Source: SAR86 cluster bacterium (GTDB lineage: Bacteria; Pseudomonadota; Gammaproteobacteria; Magnimaribacterales; Magnimaribacteraceae). Taken from it: a stretch of DNA of 64,000 nucleotides. The translations under genes were made by a program, and so were the position numbers. Numbering within the stretch: position 1 is the first letter of the stretch; each line of letters opens with the position of its first letter. The stretch covers positions 62,001-126,000 of the forward strand of contig JAKUUM010000001.1 in NCBI GenBank assembly GCA_022447065.1, given 5' to 3'. Positions 18,152-27,898 of this stretch are shown here, in pieces. Under the pieces are notes generated by a model, which was not told the DNA's origin, did no database searches, and worked only from the letters and a program-made list of their open reading frames with translations.

Positions 18152-18609
18152 ATTTTCTTAGTTAGACTCTCTTTCACAATCTTACTGACTAAGGACATGT
18201 CAGCTTTTCCTTGTAAGCTTGTTTTTAATGAGCCCATCACTTTACCTATATCTTGAGGAGTGTCAGCATTCAAATTTTCTACAGCTTCTTTAACTGCTAA
18301 GTTTATTTTTTCTTCAGATAGTTGCGCGGGTAGGAATTCCGAGAGAATTATAATTTCTCTTCCTTCCTTTTGAGCCAACTCATCTCTTCCTGCAGACAGA
18401 AACTGGGACATCGACTCTTTTCTCTGTTTGATCATACTTTGAATAATTAAACCAGTATCGGAATCATTTAAAGTAGTTGTATTAATTTTCTCAGCTGTTT
18501 GTATTTCATGAATCGCCATGCGTAAAGTTATAGTTTTTTCTTTCTCCCCACTCTTCATTGAGACCTTTATAGCCTCTTGTATGACTATTTTTATGGAGTT
18601 TTCAGCCAT
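18148..18609 (-). CDS. yqeY: YqeY/GatB-like domain protein
   Basis: 153 residues, full length for YqeY, which resembles the tRNA-binding tail of GatB. Conserved features: KSGEKEKTITLRMAIHEI near the N-terminus, GRDELAQKEGREIIILSEFLPAQLSEEKI in the middle, and DIGKVMGSLKTSLQGKADMSLVSKIVKE at the C-terminus. The exact function is not known, but a role in amidotransferase or tRNA metabolism is suspected. It follows rpsU on the minus strand (15-base gap), the usual gammaproteobacterial rpsU-yqeY pair. Its stop overlaps that of the convergent amidohydrolase. Confidence 0.92.
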   Translation of the reverse strand: MAENSIKIVIQEAIKVSMKSGEKEKTITLRMAIHEIQTAEKINTTTLNDSDTGLIIQSMIKQRKESMSQFLSAGRDELAQKEGREIIILSEFLPAQLSEEKINLAVKEAVENLNADTPQDIGKVMGSLKTSLQGKADMSLVSKIVKESLTKKI

Positions 18610-18624
18610 CAGAAAGGTAAATAG

Positions 18625-18840
18625 TCAAAAACGAGGAGGACGTCCTAAACGATTCTTTCTTTGATTTTTTTGTTCTCTTTTAACTGCTGCGGCAGCTTTT
18701 CTTTTTCTAACGGCAGTGGGTTTTTCGTAAAATTCTCTCTTCCTTATTTCTGGAATGACACCAGACCTTTCGCAAGCACGCTTAAACTTACGTAATCCAA
18801 CGTCAAATGATTCATTATGTTTAATTTTTATAGAAGGCAT
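18625..18840 (-). CDS. rpsU: 30S ribosomal protein S21
   Basis: 71 residues from the ATG at 18840, the same length as E. coli S21. The N-terminus [20 protein letters not shown], the REFYEKPT motif and the basic tail align throughout. A longer in-frame extension of 30 codons upstream exists but is outside the conserved protein and overlaps the promoter, so the short start is right. It is divergent from tsaD, as in E. coli, but here dnaG and rpoD are about 30 kb away. Confidence 0.96.
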   Translation of the reverse strand: MPSIKIKHNESFDVGLRKFKRACERSGVIPEIRKREFYEKPTAVRKRKAAAAVKREQKNQRKNRLGRPPRF

Positions 18841-18865
18841 ACTTTCAACCCAAATAGGTCGCGCA

Positions 18866-18893
18866 ATTCTATATAAGGCTTTATATTTTGCAA
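18866..18893 (-). promoter_or_regulatory. Predicted sigma-70 promoter of rpsU-yqeY
   Basis: On the minus strand TTGCAA (18893-18888) and TAGAAT (18871-18866) are separated by 16 bases, a good match to the -35/-10 consensus. Transcription would begin about 18859, leaving a leader of roughly 19 bases before the rpsU ATG at 18840. Confidence 0.5.
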
Positions 18894-18947
18894 AGTCTTT
18901 CTTTTTTTTAATTTGAAGGGAGAATGACAACTCTTTGAAATGATTTA

Positions 18948-19949
18948 ATGCGAATATTAGGAATAGAAACTTCTTGTGATGAAACTGGCGTAGCCATTTA
19001 CGACAGTGATGACAATATCATTTTGGCAGAACAACTATTTACTCAAGCTTCCAAACATGCTCAGTATGGAGGAGTAGTACCTGAACTGGCTTCTAGAGAT
19101 CATATCCCTAAACTATTACCCCTAATCTCTATGACTTTAGAAGAAGCTAACTTAAGTCCTGACGAAATAGATGGAATAGCTTATACCTCAGGTCCAGGAT
19201 TAAGAGGACCGCTACTGACAGGGGCAGCCTTAGCCCGTTCTCTGAGTATTGGTTGGAACAAACCATGTGTAGGGATTAATCATATGGAAGCCCACTTACT
19301 AATAAATCTTTTAGAGAAACCAGCCCCCAGTTTTCCATTTCTTACACTTTTGATTTCTGGAGGTCATTGTTTATTAATCAAAGCTTCAGGCATTGGTGAA
19401 TACGAGCAACTTGGCCAAACCAGAGATGATGCCGTAGGAGAAGCTTTTGATAAAGTGGCGAGATTACTTGGTTTAAGCTATCCAGGAGGTCCCGAAGTGG
19501 AGAAGATGGCAAAGGAAGGAGATCATCTTTCCTATGTCTTACCTAGACCCATGACTAAGGAAAATCATTTAGACTTTAGCTTTAGCGGTTTAAAGACAGC
19601 TGTTTACTACTTAGTAAAAAGTCAAAAACAAAAAAACCAAGAGTTTATTCAGAATATTTGTGCTTCTTTTCAGAATGCAGTCGCTGAAACCCTTATTAAT
19701 AAGTGTAAAAGAGCTCTTTCTGTTCATAACTTAAGTCGATTAGTTGTAGGAGGAGGTGTGGCAGCCAACCAGTATCTTAGGGATAGACTTGAAGTAGAAT
19801 TAAAAGGAATAGACTTATTTTTTCCTAAATTAGAAAGATGCACCGATAATGGGGCCATGGTAGCCTTGACCGGATTCTATCGTTTAAAAAAAAGTAAATC
19901 TGAAACTTCAATAAATATAAAACCAAGATGGAATTTATCGGAGATCTGA
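18948..19949 (+). CDS. tsaD: tRNA threonylcarbamoyladenosine transferase TsaD
   Basis: 333 residues (E. coli 337). It forms t6A37 in tRNAs reading ANN codons. It begins [19 protein letters not shown], the metal-binding motif NHMEAH is at 111-116, and the [23 protein letters not shown] and [11 protein letters not shown] motifs are all present. It heads a tsaD-folB-folK plus-strand operon (2 bases to folB). Confidence 0.97.
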   Translation: MRILGIETSCDETGVAIYDSDDNIILAEQLFTQASKHAQYGGVVPELASRDHIPKLLPLISMTLEEANLSPDEIDGIAYTSGPGLRGPLLTGAALARSLSIGWNKPCVGINHMEAHLLINLLEKPAPSFPFLTLLISGGHCLLIKASGIGEYEQLGQTRDDAVGEAFDKVARLLGLSYPGGPEVEKMAKEGDHLSYVLPRPMTKENHLDFSFSGLKTAVYYLVKSQKQKNQEFIQNICASFQNAVAETLINKCKRALSVHNLSRLVVGGGVAANQYLRDRLEVELKGIDLFFPKLERCTDNGAMVALTGFYRLKKSKSETSINIKPRWNLSEI

Positions 19950-19950
19950 T

Positions 19951-20298
19951 ATGGACAAGATTTTCATAAAAGACCTAGAAATTGAAACTGTTATCGGAAT
20001 CTATGAATGGGAAAGGGAAGTAAGGCAACTAATCTCTGTCAGCGTGGAGATGACTGTTGATACCAAGAAAGCGGCGAGATCGGATAAAATTGAAGATTCC
20101 TTAGACTACAAAAAAGTTTGTAAAAGAATCACATCTTTGACAAAACAATCAAAAAGTAAACTCATAGAAAACTTAGCACATAAAGTAGCGGAGACAATCC
20201 TTTCAGAGTTTTCCGTATCTAATGTAGTTGTAACAGTGGAAAAATCTGGTGCTTTGAGAGGTTCTAAGTCCGTTGGAGTAGTTATAGAACGTCCCTAA
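19951..20298 (+). CDS. folB: Dihydroneopterin aldolase FolB
   Basis: 115 residues. It converts dihydroneopterin to 6-hydroxymethyl-dihydropterin in folate synthesis. The conserved DLEIETVIGIYEWEREVRQ start (E and Y lining the pterin site), the DSLDYKKVCKRI segment and the catalytic Lys in VTVEKSGALRGSKSVGV are visible. It overlaps folK by one base (TAATG). Confidence 0.94.
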   Translation: MDKIFIKDLEIETVIGIYEWEREVRQLISVSVEMTVDTKKAARSDKIEDSLDYKKVCKRITSLTKQSKSKLIENLAHKVAETILSEFSVSNVVVTVEKSGALRGSKSVGVVIERP

Positions 20299-20747
20299 TG
20301 ACACAGGTTTACGTCAGCATAGGCAGCAATATAAATGCTGAAGAAAATATAACTTTAGTTAAATCCAAATTAGAAAAACTATTTACCTGCTCTTTTTCAG
20401 ATGTATTTCATTCAAAAGCAATAGGGTTCAAGGGCAAGGATTTTCTGAATCTAGTTGTAGGCTTTACCTACAAATCTGATCCTTATAGTCTAAACAATAT
20501 TCTTAAAAATATTGAGGTAGAAATGGGAAGAGATCAAGATCAAAAGGGGATGTCAGATAGAGTTATAGATATAGACATAATTCTGTTTGGGAAACTCATC
20601 ATTCAAGACAAAGACTTTTCTATACCTAGCCAAGATATCAAAAATCATCTTTTTGTACTGGAACCTTTAGTTCAAATCGCTGAGAAACAAATTCACCCAG
20701 TCTTCAATACTTCGTTTGGGGACATGTTAAAAGAAAAGCTTAGATAG
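20298..20747 (+). CDS. folK: 2-amino-4-hydroxy-6-hydroxymethyldihydropteridine pyrophosphokinase FolK
   Basis: 149 residues (E. coli 159). It activates the pterin for dihydropteroate synthase. It starts with VYVSIGSNINAEENI, and the Mg/ATP site RVIDIDIILFG (about 93-103) has the two essential Asp. The C-terminal HPVFNTSFGDMLKEKL is family-like. Its end overlaps the convergent MFS gene by 8 bases. Confidence 0.95.
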   Translation: MTQVYVSIGSNINAEENITLVKSKLEKLFTCSFSDVFHSKAIGFKGKDFLNLVVGFTYKSDPYSLNNILKNIEVEMGRDQDQKGMSDRVIDIDIILFGKLIIQDKDFSIPSQDIKNHLFVLEPLVQIAEKQIHPVFNTSFGDMLKEKLR

Positions 20748-22320
20748 GCTCTCCATAGCTTCTTGCTATTGCAACCTTATTCTTTTCTTCTTCAGGTAGG
20801 TATCTGCAAGCTGTTAAGAGGCAACCAATGGTTATTACCAAAACACATGTGCACCAGGCGAGTGCAGTTTTGATTGCCTCACCTTCAGACACTCCTTGAT
20901 CTTGTAGAAAATCACTAACCTCACCTGTTAAGTATGGGCCCAATGCCATTCCAAGCATGCTGAGCATTAATATAAAAAAAGCTCCTGCAACAGCTCGCAT
21001 TCTTGGGAGTACAAGGTCTGCTATGGTTGATACTCCTAAACCAAGCCACATAGGCCCTAAGAAGCTAAACATGAAATTCCAGAAATAGGATAGGTATAAA
21101 TTTTCTACATAAATGTAAAGTAGGCTGGAAGGAGCTATCATTAGTGCAACAACTAAAATGATGTAAAGTCTACCGTTCGGATAGGTTTTTCTGAGCCTGT
21201 CTCCTAGCAAACCTCCCGTAACTATTCCAAGCAGACCTCCAACTGCAGTGAAGATGCCTAGCATAATTCCAACTTCTCCGATATTAACACCATGGTTTCT
21301 CAAATAGAACATTGGTCCAAATGCTCCATGAGCATATTGAACAAAAGCTATGAAAGGAAAACCCAAAAGACAAAATAAATGAGCTTTACTTCTAAATATT
21401 ACAGAAAATATTGCAGGATCCCTTAACCTAAGACTTTGTATCCAACAAGTAATAAAGTAGCAACCTAAGCCAAAAGCAATCCACTGTGCAATATCACCAG
21501 TTAATATTATCAGTTGGTAGCAGAATAAAATTATCAAAGATCCAATTACCGAGTTAATTAAAATATTCCTTCCTGCATTTTCCTGTCGTATCAAAGAGAA
21601 CGGGGTAAGTCCTATCATTTCCTTAAGCATCTCTTTAAAAGGAGTTGGGTGTATAGGGGTTTCTATACCATCACTCAAGCCCCTTTTAGGCTCTTTTATT
21701 TGCCAAACTACTAGAGCTAAAAGCAAACCCGGTAGTCCAACCGCCATAAAAGCTGCTTGCCAGCCCTTAATTCCAAGGGGAGCTAAACTGGGATCAGGAT
21801 AAGTTGAATTCCAGTATTCAACTATTGCTCCTCCCAAAAATAATCCTATACCGGCACCAATGTAAACTCCACTTGAGTATATAGCTAAAACGGTGGTTCT
21901 TACTTTTGGTGAAAAGTAATCAGAAAGCAAAGAATAAGCAGATGGACTGGCACTAGACTCACCAACGCCCACTCCGAATCTGTACACGGCTAGTCCGGTG
22001 AAAGAACGTGCTGTACCTGAAAGAACTGTGAAAATACTCCAAGTTGCTAAACCAATACTAATCAGATTTTTTCTAGTCCATACATCCGCTAACCTTCCTA
22101 AAGGAATTCCTACAACCGAGTAAAAGACTGCAAAAGCTGTCCCGTATAAGAATCCTATTCCACTATCGGATATACCTAAATCCGCTTGTATTTCTTCAGC
22201 TAAGATTGTGAGTATTTGACGATCTATAAAATTAAAGACATATACAATTACTAAAATTGTAAGAGCAAATTTTGCATATCGCCCTCCAACCTCCTCTGGA
22301 TTGTTGTTGTCTTTATTCAT
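20740..22320 (-). CDS. MFS transporter, spinster-like family
   Basis: 526 residues. The first half is typical of the spinster-like MFS group: NFIDRQILTILAEEIQADLG, GIPLGRLADVWTRKNLISIG (loop 2-3 motif) and RFGVGVGESSASPSAYSL. Longer than the usual 430-450, it carries an extra hydrophobic stretch between transmembrane helices 6 and 7 (around residues 240-300) that could add two helices. The substrate is unknown. It lies 3 bases downstream of a MaoC gene, at the end of a minus-strand run with acyl-CoA enzymes, so it may import the compound they degrade. Confidence 0.85.
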   Translation of the reverse strand: MNKDNNNPEEVGGRYAKFALTILVIVYVFNFIDRQILTILAEEIQADLGISDSGIGFLYGTAFAVFYSVVGIPLGRLADVWTRKNLISIGLATWSIFTVLSGTARSFTGLAVYRFGVGVGESSASPSAYSLLSDYFSPKVRTTVLAIYSSGVYIGAGIGLFLGGAIVEYWNSTYPDPSLAPLGIKGWQAAFMAVGLPGLLLALVVWQIKEPKRGLSDGIETPIHPTPFKEMLKEMIGLTPFSLIRQENAGRNILINSVIGSLIILFCYQLIILTGDIAQWIAFGLGCYFITCWIQSLRLRDPAIFSVIFRSKAHLFCLLGFPFIAFVQYAHGAFGPMFYLRNHGVNIGEVGIMLGIFTAVGGLLGIVTGGLLGDRLRKTYPNGRLYIILVVALMIAPSSLLYIYVENLYLSYFWNFMFSFLGPMWLGLGVSTIADLVLPRMRAVAGAFFILMLSMLGMALGPYLTGEVSDFLQDQGVSEGEAIKTALAWCTCVLVITIGCLLTACRYLPEEEKNKVAIARSYGEPI

Positions 22321-22323
22321 CTA

Positions 22324-22743
22324 TTAGGAACTTATTTTGGCAGTGGCAGATCCCGTTATAACCGCCAGTCCATCTTGATTTGTAGTTACGATTTCTAGAT
22401 CAACTAGATTCTCTCCGTCCTCTTCTCTAATATCAGTAATCGTAGCAACACTTGTAAGAGTATCTCCTGGCCAAACTTGGCTGGTGAATCTAACCCCATA
22501 CTTTTTCAGAGTTCCATCACCAACGTAATTTGTAACCATCCTTCCTGTCATACCCATGGTTAACATTCCATGAGCAAACACAGTCGGATAACCAGCTAAT
22601 TTTGTGGTGAATATCTCATCTGTGTGTAAAGGGTTGTAATCACCTGAGGCACCAGCATATTGGACAATCTGAGTTCTTTTAAGATCTTCCACTAATTCTT
22701 CTGAGTGAGTATCGCCGACTTTGATTTCGCTTGCTTTTAACAT
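22324..22743 (-). CDS. MaoC-like (hot-dog) dehydratase, C-terminal-type subunit
   Basis: 139 residues, one hot-dog domain. The hydratase-2 motif is visible: the catalytic Asp and His in DYNPLHTDEIFTTKLAGYPTVFAHGML near residues 36-61. It is probably the catalytic partner of the adjacent 167-residue protein (9-base gap), forming a heterodimeric (R)-specific enoyl-CoA hydratase or 3-hydroxyacyl-thioester dehydratase, as known for HadAB-type and mesaconyl-CoA-type pairs. The acyl chain is unknown. Confidence 0.82.
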   Translation of the reverse strand: MLKASEIKVGDTHSEELVEDLKRTQIVQYAGASGDYNPLHTDEIFTTKLAGYPTVFAHGMLTMGMTGRMVTNYVGDGTLKKYGVRFTSQVWPGDTLTSVATITDIREEDGENLVDLEIVTTNQDGLAVITGSATAKISS

Positions 22744-22752
22744 ATTTACTCC

Positions 22753-23256
22753 TTAACTATCAACAGGTCTTTCAGTTTGCACCCCAACACCCGTTGCAGT
22801 GATAACTAAATCCCCATCTTGGTTTCTATACTCTGTTACCGATTCACTGAATTTAAGTTTTCCGGCCCTTTTGCTTTCTTTTTCCCAAGTATTTCCAGGC
22901 TTCGTAGTGGCACTAAGTATGTCTCCAGCTTTCAGGGTTAAATGATATTCGAAGTGTTGTTCTGCATGCAGACCTCCGCCAGCACCACCTCCGCCACCGC
23001 CTCCAGAACTTGAAGGTTTTAGCCCGGTAGGTTCTTTCCCAGATCCAAACCAACCTTGACCGCCAGTTTTTGGTCTTAGAAAGTAGTCAGGATCAAACTG
23101 AGCACTGGATTGAGCAAAAGTTGGAGGAGCAATGATCCCTTCACAACCTGACTCTGATTTATATTCTTCATCGTAATAAATAGGATTATCATCACCTATT
23201 GATCTAGCAAACATCATGATATGACTTGCTTCTATTAAAAATTTATCTATTGCCAT
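22753..23256 (-). CDS. MaoC N-terminal-type (FAS1-like) dehydratase subunit with poly-Gly loop
   Basis: 167 residues. It has the N-terminal MaoC-type hot-dog layout: IEASHIMMFARSIGDDNPIYYDEEY, then IAPPTFAQS, and a second half FEYHLTLKAGDILSATTKPGNTWEKES. Between about residues 80 and 96 there is an unusual run of glycines (seven, an Ala, then three more) encoded by GGN-type codons, unlike the AT-rich surroundings. It probably pairs with the next MaoC protein. A clear ribosome site (AAAGGAG) precedes the ATG. Confidence 0.8.
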   Translation of the reverse strand: MAIDKFLIEASHIMMFARSIGDDNPIYYDEEYKSESGCEGIIAPPTFAQSSAQFDPDYFLRPKTGGQGWFGSGKEPTGLKPSSSGGGGGGGAGGGLHAEQHFEYHLTLKAGDILSATTKPGNTWEKESKRAGKLKFSESVTEYRNQDGDLVITATGVGVQTERPVDS

Positions 23257-23313
23257 TCTTTTTCTCCTTTCTTTATTTATATTTACTAGCTTAAACCAAA
23301 AAAAATTCTAAGT

Positions 23314-24369
23314 TTAGAGAAAGTTTTCTTCTATAAGCTTCCAAGCACCTTCGGCTAGAGGTCGAACTCTTGCAGCCATGCCTTTAGCATGTTTACTTGC
23401 TGCTGTCCCATCTCTAACCCGGCCCATGATGCCCTGAAGTATTCCTGCAGACTTGAAAAGGTTATAGGCCATATAAAGCTCCCACTCCTCTTTTAGATCA
23501 GACCCTGTCTTGTCACAGTACATAGCTACATATTCTTCTTCATTGGGTATCCCAGTTTCTTTACAATATTCTTGATCTGCTAAATCAGGATTCTGTCTGT
23601 ACTGCATACAGTGATAACTGAAGTCTGCACATGGATCACCTAAAGTAGACAATTCCCAGTCTAATATTGCTATGACCTCTGGTTTATCAGCGTGCATCAT
23701 TAGATTTGATAGGCTGAAATCTCCATGCACAATCCTTAGAGGTTTATCGGAAGGTAGGTTACTAGGAAGCCAATCAATCAGCTTGTCCATTTCAGGAATC
23801 TTTTCTGTTTCAGAATCAATGTACTGCTTTGACCAGATTGATACCTGTCTTCCTACATAATTCCCAGGCCTTCCAAAACTTTCTAAATCTAGTTCAAACG
23901 GGTCTACTGAATGAAGCTTAGCTAATGTGCTATTCATCGAAGTGTAAACACCTAAAGCTTCTCCTTTAGAAGAGCCTGACATTGAGGGATCCCAAAGTAC
24001 TCTACCTTCCATAAATTCCATAAGATAAAAAGCTGTGCCAATAATTTCAATGTCCTCGCATAAAGCATAAGTTGTTGGAACAGGAACATCAGTTCTGTTT
24101 AAAGCGGTAATCACTCTATACTCTCTATCAACAGCGTGAGCCGATTTAAGTAATTTTCCTGGAGGTTTTCTTCTTAGTACATATGATTGGTTTTGCGCTT
24201 TTACTAGATAAGTTGGATTTGATTGTCCTCCCTTAAACTCTTCTATTGTTAAAGGTCCCTCAAAACCTTCTACATTTTCCTCCATAAAATTAGTGAGAGC
24301 CTTTACATCAAACTGGTGCCTTTCTAGAACTTTCATTGTTCCTGTGTTCTGGTTCTCTTCAAATTCCAT
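23314..24369 (-). CDS. Aminoglycoside phosphotransferase-like protein (ACAD10/11-type kinase)
   Basis: 351 residues. It has the kinase fold of the APH family: FKGGQSNPTYLV nucleotide loop (45-56), YVLRRKPPGKLL (63-74), the catalytic HGDFSLSNL at 215-223 and the metal-binding ILDWELSTLGDP at 235-246. The GDPCADFSYHC segment and the general layout match proteins that accompany acyl-CoA dehydrogenases and resemble the N-terminal kinase of human ACAD10/11, which phosphorylates 4-hydroxyacyl-CoAs. Next to two MaoC proteins, such a role in hydroxy-acyl-CoA breakdown is plausible but inferred. Drug resistance is unlikely. Confidence 0.83.
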   Translation of the reverse strand: MEFEENQNTGTMKVLERHQFDVKALTNFMEENVEGFEGPLTIEEFKGGQSNPTYLVKAQNQSYVLRRKPPGKLLKSAHAVDREYRVITALNRTDVPVPTTYALCEDIEIIGTAFYLMEFMEGRVLWDPSMSGSSKGEALGVYTSMNSTLAKLHSVDPFELDLESFGRPGNYVGRQVSIWSKQYIDSETEKIPEMDKLIDWLPSNLPSDKPLRIVHGDFSLSNLMMHADKPEVIAILDWELSTLGDPCADFSYHCMQYRQNPDLADQEYCKETGIPNEEEYVAMYCDKTGSDLKEEWELYMAYNLFKSAGILQGIMGRVRDGTAASKHAKGMAARVRPLAEGAWKLIEENFL

Positions 24370-24449
24370 ATATTTATTACATAATTATCTATGAAAGATA
24401 GTTAAAACATTAAAGAAAGTAAATTAATTTTTCATAGTAGATTAAGAGC

Positions 24450-25184
24450 TTAGAAAAGAGATCTTCCACCATCTACTTTTAACACTTGCCCAGTCATATA
24501 GGTAGATTTGTAAAGTAAGTAAGCTGCTGCGGCTATGTCTTCAGGGTTACCCATTCTACCTAAAGCAGTTTTATTGATTATTTCTTTTTTTACCTCTTCG
24601 CTGACCTTATCATTTTCAGGCCATAGAATGATACCTGGAGCAATAGCATTGACCCGAATATTAGGGGCAAGTTCTTTCGATAAAGATTTAGTCAAAGACT
24701 CTAAAGCTGCCTTTGCAGCGGTATAAAGACTGTATTGTGAAATTCCAGAATCCACTTGAGAATCGGAAATATTAATTATGCAACCGTTACTGCTTTCTAA
24801 AAAAGGTTTAAATGCCTGAGTCAAAAACAAAGGAATGGTGGCATTTGTATCTAAGAGATTTGACCATTCTTCTTTGGATGCTGTTTCTATAGGTGTAGAA
24901 AAGAAACTGGAAGCATTATTAACTAAGACATCTAGTTTATCAGTACTATTTAAAATTTCTTTTACGGCTTCATTTATTGAATTTTCTTTAAAGAAATCAG
25001 CTTGTACAGTTAAGCAAGAGTCTTTTCTTTTAGATAATAAATCCTTTTTAAGATTTTCCGCTTCTTCAGCAGACTTATTAAAATGAATAATTACCTTAAA
25101 TCCCCTGACATGAAAGTACCTAGCAATATCAGCGCCTATCCGTTTGCTGCCTCCAGTAACTAAAATAACTTTTTCTTTATCCAT
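24450..25184 (-). CDS. Pteridine reductase-type short-chain dehydrogenase
   Basis: 244 residues. It is an SDR with the basic TGGSKRIG cofactor loop near residue 11 (NADPH preference), NNASSFF near 90, catalytic YTAAK near 152-156 and [11 protein letters not shown] near 180. The TGxxxRIG, NNASxF and PGxILWPE combination is that of bacterial pteridine reductases (PTR1/FolM-like), which reduce dihydropterin or dihydrofolate. Close folB/folK genes support a folate role. It overlaps cca by 8 bases. Confidence 0.82.
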   Translation of the reverse strand: MDKEKVILVTGGSKRIGADIARYFHVRGFKVIIHFNKSAEEAENLKKDLLSKRKDSCLTVQADFFKENSINEAVKEILNSTDKLDVLVNNASSFFSTPIETASKEEWSNLLDTNATIPLFLTQAFKPFLESSNGCIINISDSQVDSGISQYSLYTAAKAALESLTKSLSKELAPNIRVNAIAPGIILWPENDKVSEEVKKEIINKTALGRMGNPEDIAAAAYLLYKSTYMTGQVLKVDGGRSLF

Positions 25185-26274
25185 TCTTCTTCAATTCTTG
25201 ATCAATTATTTTTAAGCGTTGAAGTCTTATATCTTTTGCGACCTCTTTGTCCTTTAATTCTGGTGAAGAAGGCTTTACAGCTACAAGTTGTTTGCTTAAA
25301 ACTTCCCAAGGTATAAAAGTGCTCTTAAGTTGAAAATCAGAATGATTATAAGCATCCAGGATTTTTAAAATCTTTATGAAACGGCTATTTCTCCTTAAAC
25401 CATCTACTTCTTCAATAAGACCTAATACTTCATGGTTTCTGACTTCCTCAGGTTTAAGATTTATATCAAAGTGAATTAACCTCCCTAAAATATCGCACAA
25501 CTCTCGTACCTTCTTTGGAACACCAAAAACCCTATTTAGAACATCTAGATCACAATCACTATTGGTCGCTAAAGCAGCCCAACGTTGTTCAGGCTCTAAA
25601 ATCTCAGTTGAAATTTTTTCTAATATCTTCAAATTGATATCAAACTTCTTTTCTACTAATTTATAAATTGCTTCAGATTGAATTAACACTTTAAAGTATT
25701 CTTCAGGATTTCTTTCTTTCAAGGCTTTGTAAGTTTCTTGCCATATCCTTTCCCTTGGAAGAGTGTTTAGCTCTTCAGATTGAGAAATAGATTTCATGGT
25801 CTTTAAGGTCTGTTTTTCTATGGAAAAACCTAAGTATTTTAATTGTGAAGCAAACCTTGCTACTCTCAAGACCCTCAAAGGGTCTTCTTGGAAAGCATCG
25901 GACACCTTCCTCAAAACTCTATTTTTTATATCTTCTCCACCTTTATAAGGATCAATCAGATCTCCATTTTCAGCTTTTGCAATAGCATTAATTGTTATAT
26001 CTCTTCTTTTTAGGTCTTCTTCGAGCGTAATACTCTGTTCAACATCGGTGACAAAACCTTTATGACCTTGGCCAGATTTTCTTTCTGTTCTTGCTAAGGC
26101 ATATTCCTCTTTATTATCCGGGTGAAGAAAAACTGGAAAATCAGTACCAACTTGCTTATACCCCAAGTCAATCATTTCTTCTGGAGTAGAGCCTACTACA
26201 ACCCAGTCTCTCTCCTTTACTGGAATTCCCAATAAGGTATCCCTTACTGCACCGCCTACAAGATAGATTTTCAT
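25177..26274 (-). CDS. cca: CCA-adding tRNA nucleotidyltransferase (class II)
   Basis: 365 residues. It adds or repairs the 3' CCA of tRNAs. The class II head motif [16 protein letters not shown] is followed by a carboxylate pair E21-x-D23 (E. coli uses D-x-D), then [10 protein letters not shown], and the [17 protein letters not shown] neck. It is shorter than E. coli Cca (412) because the C-terminal HD phosphohydrolase domain is missing, as in many bacteria. It overlaps the pteridine reductase and lies 5 bases after apaH. Confidence 0.94.
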   Translation of the reverse strand: MKIYLVGGAVRDTLLGIPVKERDWVVVGSTPEEMIDLGYKQVGTDFPVFLHPDNKEEYALARTERKSGQGHKGFVTDVEQSITLEEDLKRRDITINAIAKAENGDLIDPYKGGEDIKNRVLRKVSDAFQEDPLRVLRVARFASQLKYLGFSIEKQTLKTMKSISQSEELNTLPRERIWQETYKALKERNPEEYFKVLIQSEAIYKLVEKKFDINLKILEKISTEILEPEQRWAALATNSDCDLDVLNRVFGVPKKVRELCDILGRLIHFDINLKPEEVRNHEVLGLIEEVDGLRRNSRFIKILKILDAYNHSDFQLKSTFIPWEVLSKQLVAVKPSSPELKDKEVAKDIRLQRLKIIDQELKKNG

Positions 26275-26279
26275 TTTTA

Positions 26280-27116
26280 TTAATTTATTCGATCATAGCT
26301 AAAGACTCTACTATCTTCCAACCTAAATGCTGTTAATTTGTATCCCCATACACAACCTGTATCAACTGAAGTAATATTAGAAATTCCAGTCTTTCCTCCC
26401 AAGGCTGCCCAATGACCAAAAATTATATGAAGGTTTTCATTTTGGATGCTTAAAGGATGATCAAACCAAGCCTTAAAGCCCTTGGGTTTGTCATCTATTG
26501 TTCCTTTAATTTTCAGTTCTAATTCCCCATCCACCTTACAAAATCGCATTCGAGTCAGATAATTAGTATTAAGCCTTAGTCTGTCCAGTCTATTTAGATT
26601 TGTTTCACTCTTAGCTGGCAAATTTCCATAAATATTCTTTAAATATTCTATGTGTAGATTGTCACTGGATAATGTTTCCTTGATTTCTTGAGAAGCTTCC
26701 AAAGCGTCCAACCAAGACCAATGAGGAGGAATTCCAGCATGGGTCATTAAATAAACTTTTGTTCCAACTTCACAATCTATTTTTTCGTAGTGTAGTAAAC
26801 TCTGGCACCTCAACCATTTTATATAAATAGTCAATTTTTCAGATTCAAGAAGCTCTTGTAACGTATCATTCTTGAAAGGCCTTCTGAGTCCTTCAGCGAT
26901 TGCAAGGAAATGCATATCATGATTACCTAAAACCAGATTACAAGATTCCTTCATTTGATAAATAAATTCGAGGGTGCGAAGAGATTCAGGGCCTCTATTA
27001 ATTAAATCTCCCACAAACCACAGATGATCTTCAGTTGGGTCAAAGTTAATTCTATCCAAGAGCCCTAGGAGTTCGTTAAAGCAACCCTGTACATCGCCAA
27101 TAGCGTAATTAGCCAT
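26280..27116 (-). CDS. apaH: Diadenosine tetraphosphatase ApaH
   Basis: 278 residues (E. coli 280). It hydrolyses Ap4A symmetrically to 2 ADP and removes Np4 caps from RNA. Metallophosphatase motifs: [10 protein letters not shown] (4-13), [13 protein letters not shown] (34-46) and [12 protein letters not shown] (63-74), with a later [10 protein letters not shown] and FGHWAALGG. It overlaps ksgA by 8 bases, keeping the ksgA-apaH linkage of E. coli. Confidence 0.96.
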   Translation of the reverse strand: MANYAIGDVQGCFNELLGLLDRINFDPTEDHLWFVGDLINRGPESLRTLEFIYQMKESCNLVLGNHDMHFLAIAEGLRRPFKNDTLQELLESEKLTIYIKWLRCQSLLHYEKIDCEVGTKVYLMTHAGIPPHWSWLDALEASQEIKETLSSDNLHIEYLKNIYGNLPAKSETNLNRLDRLRLNTNYLTRMRFCKVDGELELKIKGTIDDKPKGFKAWFDHPLSIQNENLHIIFGHWAALGGKTGISNITSVDTGCVWGYKLTAFRLEDSRVFSYDRIN

Positions 27117-27897
27117 TTGTGTTATGTAATAAATACTTACAAATTTTTAAGAATTCTTTTACTGATAGAGATTCTGGTCTATCGTCTGGATTAATGTCTA
27201 AATCTATAAAATCATTAGCACTCACAAGGCTCTTACAAGAAGTTGAGATCTTTTTCCTTCGTTTTGAGAACATTAGTTGCGTTATTTCTTGTAACTTTAT
27301 GGCTTCTAGGGAATTAACGTCTCTTTTCGGCTTTGGCGTAAATTTAATAAAGATACTTTTTACAGAAGGTTTAGGTCTAAAGCTCTCAGGTGAGATTTCA
27401 AATAAATCTAAGCTTTCAAACATATATTGGCTTAAAACGCTAAGTCTTCCATAAGTCTTTTTCCCAGGAGAAGAGACTAATCTCTCACCAAACTCTTTTT
27501 GGAACATATAGTGCATATCTAAAATGTAAGGAACGTTTTGAAAAGACCATAGCATTATTTTAGAAGACAGGTTGTAGGGTAAATTCCCTATAACGCGGAA
27601 CTTACATTCTCCTCTAGATAATTTTTCTAGTTCCATCTTTAGAACACTACCTTCATGTACCTTAATCTTATTCGAGGATAATTCTAATTTCTTTAAATCA
27701 GGTATTAAGTCTTTATCTATTTCTACAATTTCTATATTTTTTACAGTGGGGATTAAGTTCTTAGTTAACGCACCCTTACCGGCACCTATTTCAAAGAATT
27801 CATCTTCTTCTTTAGGATTAACCGTTTCTAATATTCGGCTCATGATGACTTGATCGGTCAAAAAATTTTGGCCTAAGCTCTTCTTCGCTTTTGTCAC
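27109..27897 (-). CDS. rsmA: 16S rRNA dimethyladenosine transferase RsmA (KsgA)
   Basis: 262 residues (E. coli 273). It dimethylates A1518 and A1519 of 16S rRNA. Start KKSLGQNFLTD, SAM motif FFEIGAGKGALTKNL at 34-48, and the catalytic NLPYNL at 105-110 are intact. It sits one base after pdxA, in the pdxA-ksgA-apaH order of E. coli. Confidence 0.97.
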   Translation of the reverse strand: MTKAKKSLGQNFLTDQVIMSRILETVNPKEEDEFFEIGAGKGALTKNLIPTVKNIEIVEIDKDLIPDLKKLELSSNKIKVHEGSVLKMELEKLSRGECKFRVIGNLPYNLSSKIMLWSFQNVPYILDMHYMFQKEFGERLVSSPGKKTYGRLSVLSQYMFESLDLFEISPESFRPKPSVKSIFIKFTPKPKRDVNSLEAIKLQEITQLMFSKRRKKISTSCKSLVSANDFIDLDINPDDRPESLSVKEFLKICKYLLHNTNG

Positions 27898-27898
27898 G

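Noticed and set aside
23314-24369. Aminoglycoside resistance gene
   Set aside because: The APH-like motifs belong to the broader kinase fold, and the neighbours are acyl-CoA enzymes, so drug resistance is not supported.
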